A DNA stretch of 64,000 nt, taken from assembly GCA_052139695.1 (NCBI GenBank), contig JBKQWF010000019.1:55179-119178 (forward strand), written 5' to 3'. The number at the start of each line of letters is the position of its first letter. The first letter of the stretch is position 1. Of this stretch, positions 17,947-26,353 are shown piece after piece. A program made the position numbers and the translations under genes. The notes beneath the pieces are model-generated. The model saw nothing but the letters and a program-made list of their open reading frames with translations. It did no database searches and was not told the DNA's origin. This DNA comes from PLGF01 sp052139695 (lineage in GTDB: Bacteria; Verrucomicrobiota; Verrucomicrobiia; Limisphaerales; Palsa-1400).

Positions 17947-18011
17947 CCATTTTCGAAATCCAATTTTGGGCGGCACGTTGATTTTGTCAAATAGGATTCC
18001 TAATGTATGAT

Positions 18012-18041
18012 CCAAAAGCAAAGGGAGCGCCTGCCGCTCCC
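18012..18041 (-). terminator. Rho-independent terminator of the DUF2950 operon
   Basis: On the minus strand GGGAGCG (18041-18035) pairs with CGCTCCC (18029-18023) around a five-base loop, followed by TTTGCTTTT. It stands 30 bases after the stop of the 44-residue peptide gene and just before the next minus-strand gene, which fits an intrinsic terminator. Confidence 0.75.
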
Positions 18042-18071
18042 AGCGATGATCCGTCCCAGACTCTGCCAGGC

Positions 18072-18206
18072 CTATTTTCCCAGCAATTTGGCGACAATAA
18101 AAATGAGAATCGCCCCGCCCAGACCGCCTCCGGCCAGGAGGTAAACCAATGAATAACCGGCTGCGGCAAACATGGGAGCCACCGCGAGGATAGGCATAGT
18201 AATCAT
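18072..18206 (-). CDS. 44-residue glycine-rich membrane peptide
   Basis: ATG 18206 to TAG 18074 encodes a 44-residue peptide with a hydrophobic N-terminal stretch (MPILAVAPMFAAAGYSLVYL), a glycine cluster LAGGGLGG, and a second hydrophobic stretch AILIFIVAKLLGK. An AAGG sequence lies at a suitable distance upstream. It begins 31 bases after the DUF2950 stop and is followed by a clear terminator, so it looks like the last gene of that operon. It belongs to no family I recognise. A pair of short helices or one re-entrant hairpin is possible. Confidence 0.6.
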   Translation of the reverse strand: MITMPILAVAPMFAAAGYSLVYLLAGGGLGGAILIFIVAKLLGK

Positions 18207-18237
18207 ATTAAACCTTGTGATTTGTTTGTTTTTGAGT

Positions 18238-19044
18238 TCACTGCCCGGCGTCCGTGCTCAGAATTCCCTCATCCTCAACCCGCTTCCAATCGTTGCCGAG
18301 GTTATACGCTTTGATTCTCCTCGCGAGGCGCGGAGTGTTGGCCCCTAAGTTGCGTTCATAAACAACCCCGTCCTGACCTGCGATGAAGGTCATGACGCCC
18401 GACTTGTCCCAGCGTTCAGGGTAAGCCAGCAGTGCGAATCCGTTTTCAAAGCGTCCGTCATGCACATAATTCTTTCTCCCTCCGGGCGCGGCCGGCCCTT
18501 GCCTGGTCAATACTCGAAAATAGTAACCGTGGGCGGGATGGGGAGCCACCGTGGCATCATCCACACTGGCGCCTAGATGCTGTTCGCTGGCGTAAGCATG
18601 GCAAATTGCAATGGCGTGAAGCTCATCTTTCCCGATATGGCGAATGACGATTTCCTCTTTCCCGGCGGCCGTGTCAAAATGCCATTGTCCATTGGATTTT
18701 ACCAACGAGATTGGCATCGGCCAATGATTGGTTCCTACTTCGAGAATGACCTTGTCGCTCCCTTCCGGCACGGGATTGCAGGCTGCCGCAAGGTTGGCGG
18801 CAAATTTTTCTTCGTTTTTCGCATCCTGGGCGCGGTCGCCCGTTAGAAGTTGATCGAACTCTGGACCGAAGATTGCGCGCAAAGCGCCTTTATCTTTAGC
18901 GCTCTCAGCCGTCCGCAGGGCGCTAATCGCCTCTCCTGGCGAGGAGAATGTTCGTTGCCCTGACGCTGGCTCCGGTTCCTGCCCCAAAAGGTGCCCCGCC
19001 GCGGCGCAGCCGAGGATAGCCAGGAGGGTGATAAGGCTTTTCAT
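18238..19044 (-). CDS. DUF2950 family secreted protein
   Basis: A 268-residue exported protein with a Sec signal at residues 1-21. The body shows the DUF2950 pattern: FSSPGEAISALRTAESAKD at the start, HAYASEQHLG in the middle, HGYYFRVLTRQGPAAPGG and the end segment FIAGQDGVVYERNLG. DUF2950 proteins are periplasmic and of unknown function, frequently next to a glycine-rich or DUF3300 protein. The start overlaps the upstream lipoprotein gene by four bases (ATGA), showing translational coupling. Confidence 0.9.
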   Translation of the reverse strand: MKSLITLLAILGCAAAGHLLGQEPEPASGQRTFSSPGEAISALRTAESAKDKGALRAIFGPEFDQLLTGDRAQDAKNEEKFAANLAAACNPVPEGSDKVILEVGTNHWPMPISLVKSNGQWHFDTAAGKEEIVIRHIGKDELHAIAICHAYASEQHLGASVDDATVAPHPAHGYYFRVLTRQGPAAPGGRKNYVHDGRFENGFALLAYPERWDKSGVMTFIAGQDGVVYERNLGANTPRLARRIKAYNLGNDWKRVEDEGILSTDAGQ

Positions 19045-19286
19045 CTTCTGTGTCCTCCTCCATGAGCGAACCCGTGGCTCCGAAAGCCCCGGTCATGGAA
19101 CGCATGGACGTCCCTGCCGCGGGCGTAGAAATCTCCATAAAAATAAGGGCCTGGCACTGGATCAACTGCGACCACGCCGCCGTCGCCGTCGCCGTCAACG
19201 TACCCGACGCAGCCGGGCAGCAACAGCACAAGCGCCGCCGCGAAACCCGCCTTTATGCAATTGACAATAGCCCCTTTCATTCTCAT
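19041..19286 (-). CDS. Small Gly/His/Asp-rich lipoprotein-like protein
   Basis: An 81-residue protein with a signal peptide ending LVLLLPGC, which looks like a lipobox despite proline at -2. The mature part is low complexity: YVDGDGDGGVVAVD, then aromatic residues, and a tail rich in Phe, His and Gly (HAFHDRGFRSHGFAHGGGHRR). The histidine and aspartate content could bind metals, but this is only composition. It overlaps the neighbours on both sides by four bases, so it is the middle gene of a tightly coupled three-gene operon with DUF2950. Confidence 0.7.
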   Translation of the reverse strand: MRMKGAIVNCIKAGFAAALVLLLPGCVGYVDGDGDGGVVAVDPVPGPYFYGDFYARGRDVHAFHDRGFRSHGFAHGGGHRR

Positions 19287-19738
19287 TTCCCATTCTTCGC
19301 CCTGGTTCTGGCGGCTTTTCGCACGGAAGCGGACCGTTCGCCGGAGGTTCTTTTCCTGCCGCTTTGATGAGTTTGGCGGGAAATGGCGCTGGTTGAGGCT
19401 GCGCGATGCCCTTCACGCCGCAAGGCCGCGGTGACGGCGCGCGAACGCTTGCGGGAAGACCGTTCCTGGCCGCGCTGGCCCTTTTCGTAGTCGCGTTCCG
19501 CGCGGCGGCGCACTGATTCACTCGCCCGACCTCTTTTCGGAGGACCCAGCCTGACTCCCGCGCGACGGGCTTTGGAAAGACCAATGGCAATGGCCTGCTT
19601 GGTGGAGCGGGCGCCGTGCTTCCCTTCGCGGACATGATGAAACTCCTCGCGGACGAATTCGCCGGCCTGGGTTGAGGGCGCCTTGCCTGCCCTCTCATCT
19701 TCCCGCGCCCGCCCGGATGGATCTGATTTGATTGTCAT
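19283..19738 (-). CDS. Basic DUF6496-like protein
   Basis: A 151-residue, very basic protein, rich in Arg, Lys, Ser and Ala, resembling histone-H1-like or plasmid-stabilisation-like bacterial proteins. The recognisable core, EGKHGARSTKQAIAIGLSKA at about 38-57, is the DUF6496 signature. The C-terminal half is a disordered Arg/Ser tail. A nucleic-acid-binding role is plausible from composition but not shown. It is the first gene of the DUF2950 operon, overlapping the next by four bases. Confidence 0.7.
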   Translation of the reverse strand: MTIKSDPSGRAREDERAGKAPSTQAGEFVREEFHHVREGKHGARSTKQAIAIGLSKARRAGVRLGPPKRGRASESVRRRAERDYEKGQRGQERSSRKRSRAVTAALRREGHRAASTSAISRQTHQSGRKRTSGERSASVRKAARTRAKNGK

Positions 19739-20093
19739 AACGACCTTTTAGCGAGTTCCGTGCCAACAGTTTTGTAGAGCATTCCTTGCCCAGGAAAGTG
19801 TGGGTTGGCATTTCATTAGGAGTAACTTGCCTCGGCAAGCGGGGTCCAAGGCTCGACAACTGCAAAATCGCGCAGAGGGGCGGAGCGCGCAGAGAAATCT
19901 TTTTTTGTTTTACTCCGCCAGCTCTGCGGCTCTGCGCGAGGATTTCTCCGTTTGTAATTTTGCCGAGGCAGAAAGTGCATTTTGCCTTAGGAAAGCTGGG
20001 TGTTGAGTGCAAGTTGCGCGGCAAGGGCTTGGTTTCGGGGGGGGGAAATCAGAATCGGAGCTTGGCACGAGGATAGCTAAGGCACTGCCTATT
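19739..20093. repeat. Non-coding gap with nested CGCAGAG inverted repeats
   Basis: The gap between the DUF6496-like gene and DUF3185 holds no gene I can support. From 19862 to 19963 it contains nested complementary segments: GCAAAAT (19862) with ATTTTGC (19957), CGCGCAGAG with CTCTGCGCG (19930), and AGAAATC with GATTTCT (19940), around a T-rich centre. A small palindrome TTGCCTCGGCAA is at 19828. CGCAGAG-type palindromes recur, from memory, in related genomes. Confidence 0.5.
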
Positions 20094-20300
20094 ATGAGAC
20101 AGATTATTGGAATCGCATTTCTTGTGGCAGGAATTGTTCTGCTCTGCCTGGCGTGGAACTCCTACCATTCCGCTGCTTCGGGCGTGTCGCGGGTCCTGAC
20201 CGGAACATCGACAGATAAGACTCTTTGGCTGGTCGTGGGCGGGGTCCTTGGGACCCTCGTCGGACTTGGCGGGCTGCTCACCGGGTCGCGAAAGGCTTGA
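20094..20300 (+). CDS. DUF3185 family membrane protein
   Basis: A 68-residue protein from ATG 20094 with two transmembrane helices, IIGIAFLVAGIVLLCLAW and LWLVVGGVLGTLVGLGGLL, joined by a short polar loop SYHSAASGVSRVLTGTSTD. This loop and the helix pattern match DUF3185, a family of small proteins of unknown role. The frame extends upstream, but the extra residues are not conserved in character. Confidence 0.85.
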   Translation: MRQIIGIAFLVAGIVLLCLAWNSYHSAASGVSRVLTGTSTDKTLWLVVGGVLGTLVGLGGLLTGSRKA

Positions 20301-20303
20301 TTG

Positions 20304-20519
20304 GTTTGTCCATGCCATAGTTTTTAAAGCTCCTTTGATGAGGGTTAAGGTTGAACCGCTGGCCGACGCGCCTTTGGCCAGCGCGGCGGCGGTAATGGTT
20401 TTCGTTAGAGCCGCAGGCGCAGCTTGGACGGAATGGGCAGAGATGGCCCCCGCAATCACCACACCGGAAAATGTCAGGCCGCGCCTGGAGAAAAAGATGC
20501 GTAACTTGTCCAACGCCAA
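20304..20519 (-). pseudogene. C-terminal fragment of a verrucomicrobial sigma-70-family factor
   Basis: On the minus strand the frame reads ALDKLRIFFSRRGLTFSGV, then SAHSVQAAPAALTKTITAAA and GSTLTLIKGALKTMAW. From memory this is the junction between the last helix of region 4 and the long alanine-rich tail found in ECF-like sigma factors of Verrucomicrobiota. All catalytic regions upstream and the end of the tail are missing. It lies directly against the DUF3185 stop and under the start of a plus-strand gene, so it is a relic of a rearrangement. Confidence 0.55.
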
Positions 20520-21160
20520 AAAAAGCCAAAGACTTTCTCGACATCCGCATCCAAGACTTTTATGTCAACTTGGTGGAAGCCAGCAAAGTTCTGGCGATTG
20601 CCTCCGGCGTCGCCTACACCGTTGCCTATCTCGACTACAACCGCCAAGTCGTTAAGGGCGCGACCAGGCCGAATGGCGCCACCTGGCTCATTTGGTCTGT
20701 CATCGCGGGGGTGAGCACTACAAGCTATCTGAAGGCGTCAGGGGACGTTTGGAAAAGCGTCATCCCGATCATCAACATCTGCTTGTGCCTGGCGACATTC
20801 GTGCTTGCGGTCAGCCTCAAGAAATTCAAGCAGCCCGACCCGATGGATTTCATTGCTCTCCTCATTGGTGCCATAGCGGTGGTCGTCTGGAAACAGTACG
20901 GCTCCGCGAAATACGCCAACTTAATCGTCCAGTTCGCCATTCTCTCCGGGTTTATTCCCACATGGCGAGCGATCAGGGCAGACCCGTGGTGTGAACAACC
21001 AAGGCCGTGGTGGCTATGGACGACAGGTTATTTCCTGGCGGGCGTCGTGGTGCTACTGCGATGGAACGGCCAATGGTTTGACCTTGTTTATCCTGTCAAC
21101 TGCGCCCTCCTCCATTCATCCGTGCCGCTTGTGGGAGAGGCGAAACGACCTGCATGCTAA
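20471..21160 (+). CDS. Multi-helix membrane protein of unknown function
   Basis: A protein of up to 229 residues with six or so hydrophobic segments, including NGATWLIWSVIAGVSTTSYL, VIPIINICLCLATFVLAVSL, FIALLIGAIAVVVW and WWLWTTGYFLAGVVVLL. The pattern suggests a small polytopic family related in look to PQ-loop/SWEET-like proteins, but I cannot place it. The first 35 codons overlap the sigma-factor relic on the other strand, so the real start is probably TTG 20570 or GTG 20573 rather than ATG 20471. It ends four bases inside the beta-helix gene on the opposite strand. Confidence 0.65.
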   Translation: MSGRAWRKRCVTCPTPKKAKDFLDIRIQDFYVNLVEASKVLAIASGVAYTVAYLDYNRQVVKGATRPNGATWLIWSVIAGVSTTSYLKASGDVWKSVIPIINICLCLATFVLAVSLKKFKQPDPMDFIALLIGAIAVVVWKQYGSAKYANLIVQFAILSGFIPTWRAIRADPWCEQPRPWWLWTTGYFLAGVVVLLRWNGQWFDLVYPVNCALLHSSVPLVGEAKRPAC

Positions 21161-23514
21161 TCTCGTGCGACCGGCCCCTCCAGGCGGAATTCGTCCGGAT
21201 ACAAACCGAAATCACCCACCGGAATTCGGGCAAAGCCTGGGCGGTTCAGGAGTGGGTTGCCGGGCTTCAGCGCTGTATCGCCGTGCGCCAAGACTGTGTT
21301 TTCTTCAGTCTCCATTGCTTTGGACGGGTGGCGGAGCAACTCGCCGCACCCAATCAGCAAATTGCGATAGACTGCGTTACTGGTGACATTCTCCTTGAGC
21401 GTGGCGAGGGCGGGATAGCGGCGCAGGTAAAGGGCGGCGTCAATCTGGTTGTTGGTCAGGTATGGCGCGGTCCATTCCCGCCAATGTTCCGGTTCCCAGG
21501 AACCGATGCTGATGGCGGCGGCGCATTCGATAAACAAATTGTTGTCAATGACGTTGTCCTTGCCGCCATTGATTTGCACGCCGCCAAAGCCGTCCTTTCC
21601 GGTGGAACAACGCTGCAGGACGTTGCCATAAATCAGCGTGCCGGGAATGGCGTCGTCCAGCCGGATGCCGGCCCGGCCGCATTTGGCCGTCATGCCGTTG
21701 CCTTGGCCGCCGATGTCGTGCCAATAGTTAAAACGATAGACGTTGCCGCGGAAGGTCGGATCGCCAAACATGTCCACGCCGCCTTGATCGTCGGATTCGA
21801 GGACGGCGTTAAACACCTCGTTATATTCGATGATAATGTCGTTGCCGCCGACGTTGAGGGCACTGCTCAAGACGTCGTGCAGGCGGTTGTGGGCGATGCG
21901 GATGCCAACTCCTCCAAGGGCAATGGCGGGGGTGTAAGTGTGATCGATGCGGGAGAGGTCGTGAATATCGCAATTCTCGACGAAATGCTCCGCGGGGGCG
22001 AGTGTCTTGCGGTCGCCGCCATGTAGCGCCACGCCGCCGCGGCCCATGGAGTAAATGTCGCAGGAGAGCAGGCCGTGCTTCTGGCCCCCCGTAATGGTGA
22101 TTCCCGTTCCGGCGAACTTCCGCACCACGCAACCGGCGAAGAGGCAGTTGGAGCCGCCAGTCACATGGAGAGCGTCATGGCAGCCTAATTCCCAGGTGAG
22201 GCGTTCAAAGCGGACGTGCGAGGCGCCCTCGAGGTTGACCATTGGCTCGGCCAGGAGTGAGAGTTCCATCGATGCCTTCCCCGGATCGGACGGTGGATAG
22301 AAAAACAAGCGCAGGCTTTGCCGGTCAAGGTAATACTCGCCGGGGCTGTCCAGTTCCCAAAGCGCGTTGACGGCGTAAAAATGCGCGCCGATGCTGTAGC
22401 CGTACGTGTGCCACGGTTGCGCCAAGGTGATAAGGCGCTTTTGCGTGTCAATACTCTGGACGCGCTCGTAAGAATCCGCCCAGTCCCAAAACCAGTAACC
22501 ATAGAGAAGCAGGTCCGGTTCGCCGGCCCAGCGGGCAGGCCGGTCGCCTTCGTAGAAAAACTTCCCCACTTTGCTGCCTTCGCGGTCGTAACCTTTCGTG
22601 CCATCCTTGACCGCGACATCGGCGACGCGCAAAAAGCCTTCATTCGGGCCGCGCGCCAGGGCCATTGCGCGGCCATTGAAAAACAACTCGTGGGCCGGAT
22701 GGGTCTTGAATCCATGTCCGCTGGCAAACCCGCCCAGCTCCAATGGGAGGAGATTGGTGATGCCCGCCGTTTTCAGGTCCAACGCCAAGACCTTTTTGGC
22801 CATGTTTGCCGGAAGGCGCTTCAAGATGGCCGGGTCAGCAACAGGTTGAAAGCCGTGAAGCGGAACCCCGCCGATGAACCGAGGCTTTTCGCCCGGGGCG
22901 GCGCGGTAGATGACCGGCGCTTGTTCCGTTCCCGAATCCTCCGCCGTAAGCGTGAGGGTATGTGTGACCTGATAATCGCCGCCATGCACGAGGATAACCG
23001 CGCTTCCCGCGGGAACGGAGCCACTTTTCCGCAATGACCGAATCCGGTCGCGCGCTCCTTCGAGCGAGGCCAGAGGCCGTTCCGCCGTGCCGGGGTTTGA
23101 GTCGGCGCCGCTGGGAGAGACATGCAGCGTCAGGCCAGGGGAGGGGGTTGGCGGCAAGCGCAAGCGGTTGGCATTCGTATCGCGCGCCGGCAAACCAGCC
23201 TCGCGCCGCTCAATTTCCTGGATGCGCTGACGAGCCTCGGCGACGTGGTGGTCCATCGCGTCCGGCAAGTTGATTACTTTGACCAGTTCCGCTTTTGCCG
23301 CGGCCAGTTGTCCCGCTTGCAGCAGCAAGTCCGCCGATTTGAATTGCGCGATGGCCTGCAGGGCCGGAGAAGTCTGGGCTGGTTTCACCTTGGGCGCCGT
23401 GGCGGCGCTGGCATGAACGCAGGCCGCCAAAAGCGCTGTTATCGTGAAGAGAAAACGGGCGACAGCCCGACCGCGTTGGCGCGCGATCGCGAAAGCGCTT
23501 CCAGCGAATTGCAT
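21157..23514 (-). CDS. Secreted right-handed parallel beta-helix protein
   Basis: A 785-residue exported protein. ATG 23514 has an AGGTGA ribosome-binding site, better than ATG 23529. A Sec signal ends near residue 38; residues 45-105 form a short helical region; residues 130 onward start with LHVSPSGADSNPGTAERPLAS, the usual opening of parallel beta-helix proteins, with an embedded beta-sandwich and then repeated strand turns such as NVIDNNLFIECAAAISIG. The fold is that of pectate-lyase-like and GH110-like enzymes or carbohydrate-binding proteins. No catalytic set can be named with confidence. It is probably involved in glycan breakdown. Confidence 0.8.
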   Translation of the reverse strand: MQFAGSAFAIARQRGRAVARFLFTITALLAACVHASAATAPKVKPAQTSPALQAIAQFKSADLLLQAGQLAAAKAELVKVINLPDAMDHHVAEARQRIQEIERREAGLPARDTNANRLRLPPTPSPGLTLHVSPSGADSNPGTAERPLASLEGARDRIRSLRKSGSVPAGSAVILVHGGDYQVTHTLTLTAEDSGTEQAPVIYRAAPGEKPRFIGGVPLHGFQPVADPAILKRLPANMAKKVLALDLKTAGITNLLPLELGGFASGHGFKTHPAHELFFNGRAMALARGPNEGFLRVADVAVKDGTKGYDREGSKVGKFFYEGDRPARWAGEPDLLLYGYWFWDWADSYERVQSIDTQKRLITLAQPWHTYGYSIGAHFYAVNALWELDSPGEYYLDRQSLRLFFYPPSDPGKASMELSLLAEPMVNLEGASHVRFERLTWELGCHDALHVTGGSNCLFAGCVVRKFAGTGITITGGQKHGLLSCDIYSMGRGGVALHGGDRKTLAPAEHFVENCDIHDLSRIDHTYTPAIALGGVGIRIAHNRLHDVLSSALNVGGNDIIIEYNEVFNAVLESDDQGGVDMFGDPTFRGNVYRFNYWHDIGGQGNGMTAKCGRAGIRLDDAIPGTLIYGNVLQRCSTGKDGFGGVQINGGKDNVIDNNLFIECAAAISIGSWEPEHWREWTAPYLTNNQIDAALYLRRYPALATLKENVTSNAVYRNLLIGCGELLRHPSKAMETEENTVLAHGDTALKPGNPLLNRPGFARIPVGDFGLYPDEFRLEGPVARD

Positions 23515-23731
23515 GGCTTCACCTTTCATTGTCTCAAAGGGATTGCAAGGCTAATTGCGGTGCGACTTTGCCCCAGCCCACGGCTGTTTCGTCACGCTTA
23601 ATCGGTGGTTCATCACTTGGCGTTGGAGTTTGCTGCGCATGCAGGCTTGGATTAGGCGTGTTCCTGCGTTATGAGAACTCTAGCCAATGATTTGAAATCT
23701 GGGCGTCGGCAGCAACGTCCTACCACAATGC

Positions 23732-23757
23732 GGTGGGGCGACACTGCCGCGCCGCCC
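23732..23757. repeat. Short GGTGGGGCG...CGCCGCCC palindrome
   Basis: The segment starts GGTGGGGCG and ends CGCGCCGCCC and can fold on itself. The same kind of unit occurs at 26154-26179 and 57994-58017, making it one member of a dispersed intergenic family. Confidence 0.6.
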
Positions 23758-23767
23758 TAATATGAGT

Positions 23768-23879
23768 GGTGCGATTAAAACTGTTGGACAAGGTAGGGCG
23801 CGCACTCCGTTGCGCGCCTTCCCGGCGGCCAGCGGAGCGGCCGCCCCACCCTAAAATTCACCGACACTTTAATCGCACC
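23768..23879. repeat. 112-bp palindromic element with 12-bp terminal inverted repeats
   Basis: GGTGCGATTAAA at 23768-23779 is the exact complement of TTTAATCGCACC at 23868-23879. Between them are two palindromes: one containing GCGCGCACTCCGTTGCGCGC (23797-23816) and one made of GGCGGCCAGCGG and CGGCCGCC. The inner palindromes recur at 33851, 49521 and 63832. The bounded structure suggests a small mobile or REP-like element. Confidence 0.7.
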
Positions 23880-23973
23880 CAAAGGTGAGAGACAATTTGA
23901 CTGGTTTTTCAATTGAGAATCGACTGATGCTTTGACCACCGGAACCGAAAACCCTGCGACAGAAGCGCCGCGC

Positions 23974-25347
23974 ATGCCAGCCCAGCACCGGCGGTGGTGG
24001 GTTTTTTTTCTCGCCTGGACTGTATTTGTGGCGCTGGCAGTGTGGTGGTTGAAGGCGCGCGGCGAAATGCCGCAGTCCTATTCCAGTTGGTTTGGCGGTG
24101 GAAGCGCAACGGCAGGCACCACCCTGCTTGAGCGGGCCGGCAATTGGCTGAAATTGGCCGATCTGAACTTCCGCCGGATTTATCCATGGATTTTGCTGGC
24201 GCCTTACGTGGTTTGGCTTGGCTCGCGCTTTCTTTTGGAACGCGGCCAGTGGAGAACCGGCATTCCGGCTCATTTGCTTGGGTGCGTGCTTTTCGCGATG
24301 GGCTGTCATGCCGTAGGCGAGTATGCCGATTGGTGGCGTCCCATTTTCATTTCGGTTTCAACCGTTGGAGGGGCGGATTTAACCGGAAAACCAGGTCAAA
24401 CCAATCAATTGACAACGACGAATTTCACGGTGGTCACGGGCAGCGCGCGGCAAGGCGCCATGTCCGCTGGAGGCGGCGGCTTCGGTCGTATGAGCGGCGG
24501 CGGCGATGGGTTTCAGGCTGGGGCTGGAGCCGGTGTCGTTCTCCCGGAAGGAGTGGGCTTTAGCCGAAGGATTGTTTTGCGGCAACGCTTTTTGCCTGGC
24601 CCGCTCGATCTGCTGGACATGTTCGCTTATGCCAGCCTTGTTGGCATCGTGCAAACCGTCCAGTTCCATGGCCGGGTCAGAGAGCGGGAAAAGCGGGCGG
24701 CGGCGTCGGAGGCGCAACTGACCAAAGCGCGATTAGACGCGCTCCAGGCGCAGTTGCATCCGCACTTTTTGTTTAACGCGCTCAATGCCATTTCGACTCT
24801 GCTGCGGAGTGACACTCGCGCGGCGCAGGATGCACTTGCCTCGTTTAGTGAACTGTTACGCCTGGCGCTTTGCCACTCAACGCATCCGGAAGTCACGCTG
24901 CGCGAAGACTTGGAGTTTCTCACGCGTTACATTGAAATTCAGCAAACCCGCCTGGGCGAACGCCTGCGCTTCGAACAAATCGTCGCGCCGGAGTTCCTGG
25001 ACTGCCTTGTCCCAGCGCTCCTCCTGCAACCGCTGGTGGAAAACGCCATCCGCCACGGCATCGAACCTTCTCCCAGCCCCGGCGTGGTGCGCGTCGTGGT
25101 CCATGCGCCGGCGGAGCGTCTCGTCTTGACAGTGGAAGACAACGGCGCCGGCTTTTCCAGCAAGGAACAAGAGCGCCACGATGGCGTTGGCATCGGCCTG
25201 CAAAACCTCAGGTCGCGCCTGGAAACACTGTACGGGGCGGCGCAGAGAATTGAATTTGGCCCGCGGCCGGAGGGCGGTGTGGCCGTTACCGTGGAGATTC
25301 CGCTGCGCCACGCGCCCCTGCCGCAGCCGGCCAATGCTGTGTCATGA
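23974..25347 (+). CDS. LytS/YehU-type sensor histidine kinase
   Basis: A 457-residue membrane kinase that would phosphorylate the LytTR regulator encoded next. The N-terminal 240 residues contain about four membrane helices with an unusual glycine-rich external loop (GGGGFGRMSGGGDGF) at about 165-180. The phospho-acceptor region has the family mark QLHPHFLFNALNAIS at about 259-273, and the ATPase domain has LLLQPLVENAIRHGIEPS and VGIGLQNLRSRL. ATG 23974 is chosen; TTG 23932 is in frame 14 codons earlier. The stop overlaps the regulator start by four bases (ATGA). Confidence 0.9.
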   Translation: MPAQHRRWWVFFLAWTVFVALAVWWLKARGEMPQSYSSWFGGGSATAGTTLLERAGNWLKLADLNFRRIYPWILLAPYVVWLGSRFLLERGQWRTGIPAHLLGCVLFAMGCHAVGEYADWWRPIFISVSTVGGADLTGKPGQTNQLTTTNFTVVTGSARQGAMSAGGGGFGRMSGGGDGFQAGAGAGVVLPEGVGFSRRIVLRQRFLPGPLDLLDMFAYASLVGIVQTVQFHGRVREREKRAAASEAQLTKARLDALQAQLHPHFLFNALNAISTLLRSDTRAAQDALASFSELLRLALCHSTHPEVTLREDLEFLTRYIEIQQTRLGERLRFEQIVAPEFLDCLVPALLLQPLVENAIRHGIEPSPSPGVVRVVVHAPAERLVLTVEDNGAGFSSKEQERHDGVGIGLQNLRSRLETLYGAAQRIEFGPRPEGGVAVTVEIPLRHAPLPQPANAVS

Positions 25348-26108
25348 GAATTCGCGCGATGATTGTCGATGATGAGCGGCTGGCGCGGGAGGGAATTAAA
25401 GCCTTTCTCGCCGAAGAAGCCGATGTGGAAATTGTGGGCGAATGCGCCGATGGCGAGGCGGCCGTCCGCGCCGTGGAAGAGCACCGTCCTGATCTGCTGT
25501 TCCTGGATGTGCAAATGCCGCGCCTTAACGGCTTCGACGTTCTGGAGGCGATCCCGCCCGGGCTGATGCCGCTGGTGATTTTTACCACCGCCCATGACGA
25601 ACATGCGATTCAGGCTTTCGAGGTCAACGCGTTGGATTATTTGCTCAAACCGTTCAAGCAAGCTCGCTTTAAAATGGCATTGCAACGAGTCCGAGAACAT
25701 TTGACAGCGCGCACTGCCGCCGGAGCGGACCCGCGCCTGGCATCGCTTTTGGCTGGTTTGCAGGCTCCGGCAGGTGGAGGACTGAGAATTTTGGTCAAGT
25801 CGCCCGATCACATTCTGTTTTTGAAAGCGGAGGAAATCGACTATATCGAGGCGGCGGGCAATTACCTGGTCCTTCACGCTGGCAAAGACCGGCATATTGT
25901 GCGGGAGACGATGGCGGCCATGGAAGCGCGGCTCAGCCCCGCGGGCTTCATGCGCGTCAGCCGTTCTGCCATCGTTAACCTGAACCGCATCGGCCAATTG
26001 GAGCCGTTGGTCGCGCCAGGAGAATTCTGTTTGATTCTGAAGACTGGCGCGCGCCTGAACATGACCTGCAGTCTGTCAGAATTGCAGCGGCGGATGGGGG
26101 CGGCCTGA
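25344..26108 (+). CDS. LytTR-family response regulator
   Basis: A 254-residue transcription regulator. The receiver domain has acidic residues in MIVDDERLA, the phospho-acceptor Asp near 55 in LLFLDVQMPR, and the conserved Lys in YLLKPFKQ near 109. The LytTR DNA-binding domain occupies about 150-250, with DHILFLKAEEIDYIEAAGNY and SRSAIVNLNRIG. It overlaps the sensor kinase gene by four bases, so the two are a coupled pair. A target could be the following STN-domain gene and the neighbouring secreted genes, but this is inference. Confidence 0.93.
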   Translation: MRIRAMIVDDERLAREGIKAFLAEEADVEIVGECADGEAAVRAVEEHRPDLLFLDVQMPRLNGFDVLEAIPPGLMPLVIFTTAHDEHAIQAFEVNALDYLLKPFKQARFKMALQRVREHLTARTAAGADPRLASLLAGLQAPAGGGLRILVKSPDHILFLKAEEIDYIEAAGNYLVLHAGKDRHIVRETMAAMEARLSPAGFMRVSRSAIVNLNRIGQLEPLVAPGEFCLILKTGARLNMTCSLSELQRRMGAA

Positions 26109-26153
26109 ATGAGATATTTGGGCGTTGCGGCAACAACGCCCTGCCTCAAGAAT

Positions 26154-26179
26154 GGTGGGGCGGCGCTGCTGCGCCGCCC
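26154..26179. repeat. Short palindrome of the GGTGGGGCGG family
   Basis: Reads GGTGGGGCGGCGCT followed by GCTGCGCCGCCC, self-complementary over most of its length, in the 245-base gap between the LytTR regulator and the STN-domain gene. A second small palindrome, GGGCGTTGCGG followed by CAACAACGCCC, precedes it at 26120-26141. Confidence 0.6.
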
Positions 26180-26353
26180 AAATGAGAGTTGGTTCGTCGG
26201 CTTTCGAATTCTGCCGCAATCCACCGGTTTTCTTCACCGCTCATTGCCACCTCATCCCAATCCACCCCCGCCTCGTCACATGAGACCACCGCTGACCCGC
26301 GCCATGCCTTACAAGTTTCGCATGAAAACGAAGCACAAATCACAGGCAGAAAT

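Larger units (their letters stand above)
23530..23931. other. Gene-free gap carrying palindromic repeats
   Basis: The divergent gap between the beta-helix gene and the LytS-type kinase contains no supported gene. It holds a palindrome at 23732-23757 and the larger bounded element at 23768-23879, annotated separately. The 180 bases next to the beta-helix gene (23530-23710) show nothing I recognise and would have to hold its promoter. Confidence 0.6.
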
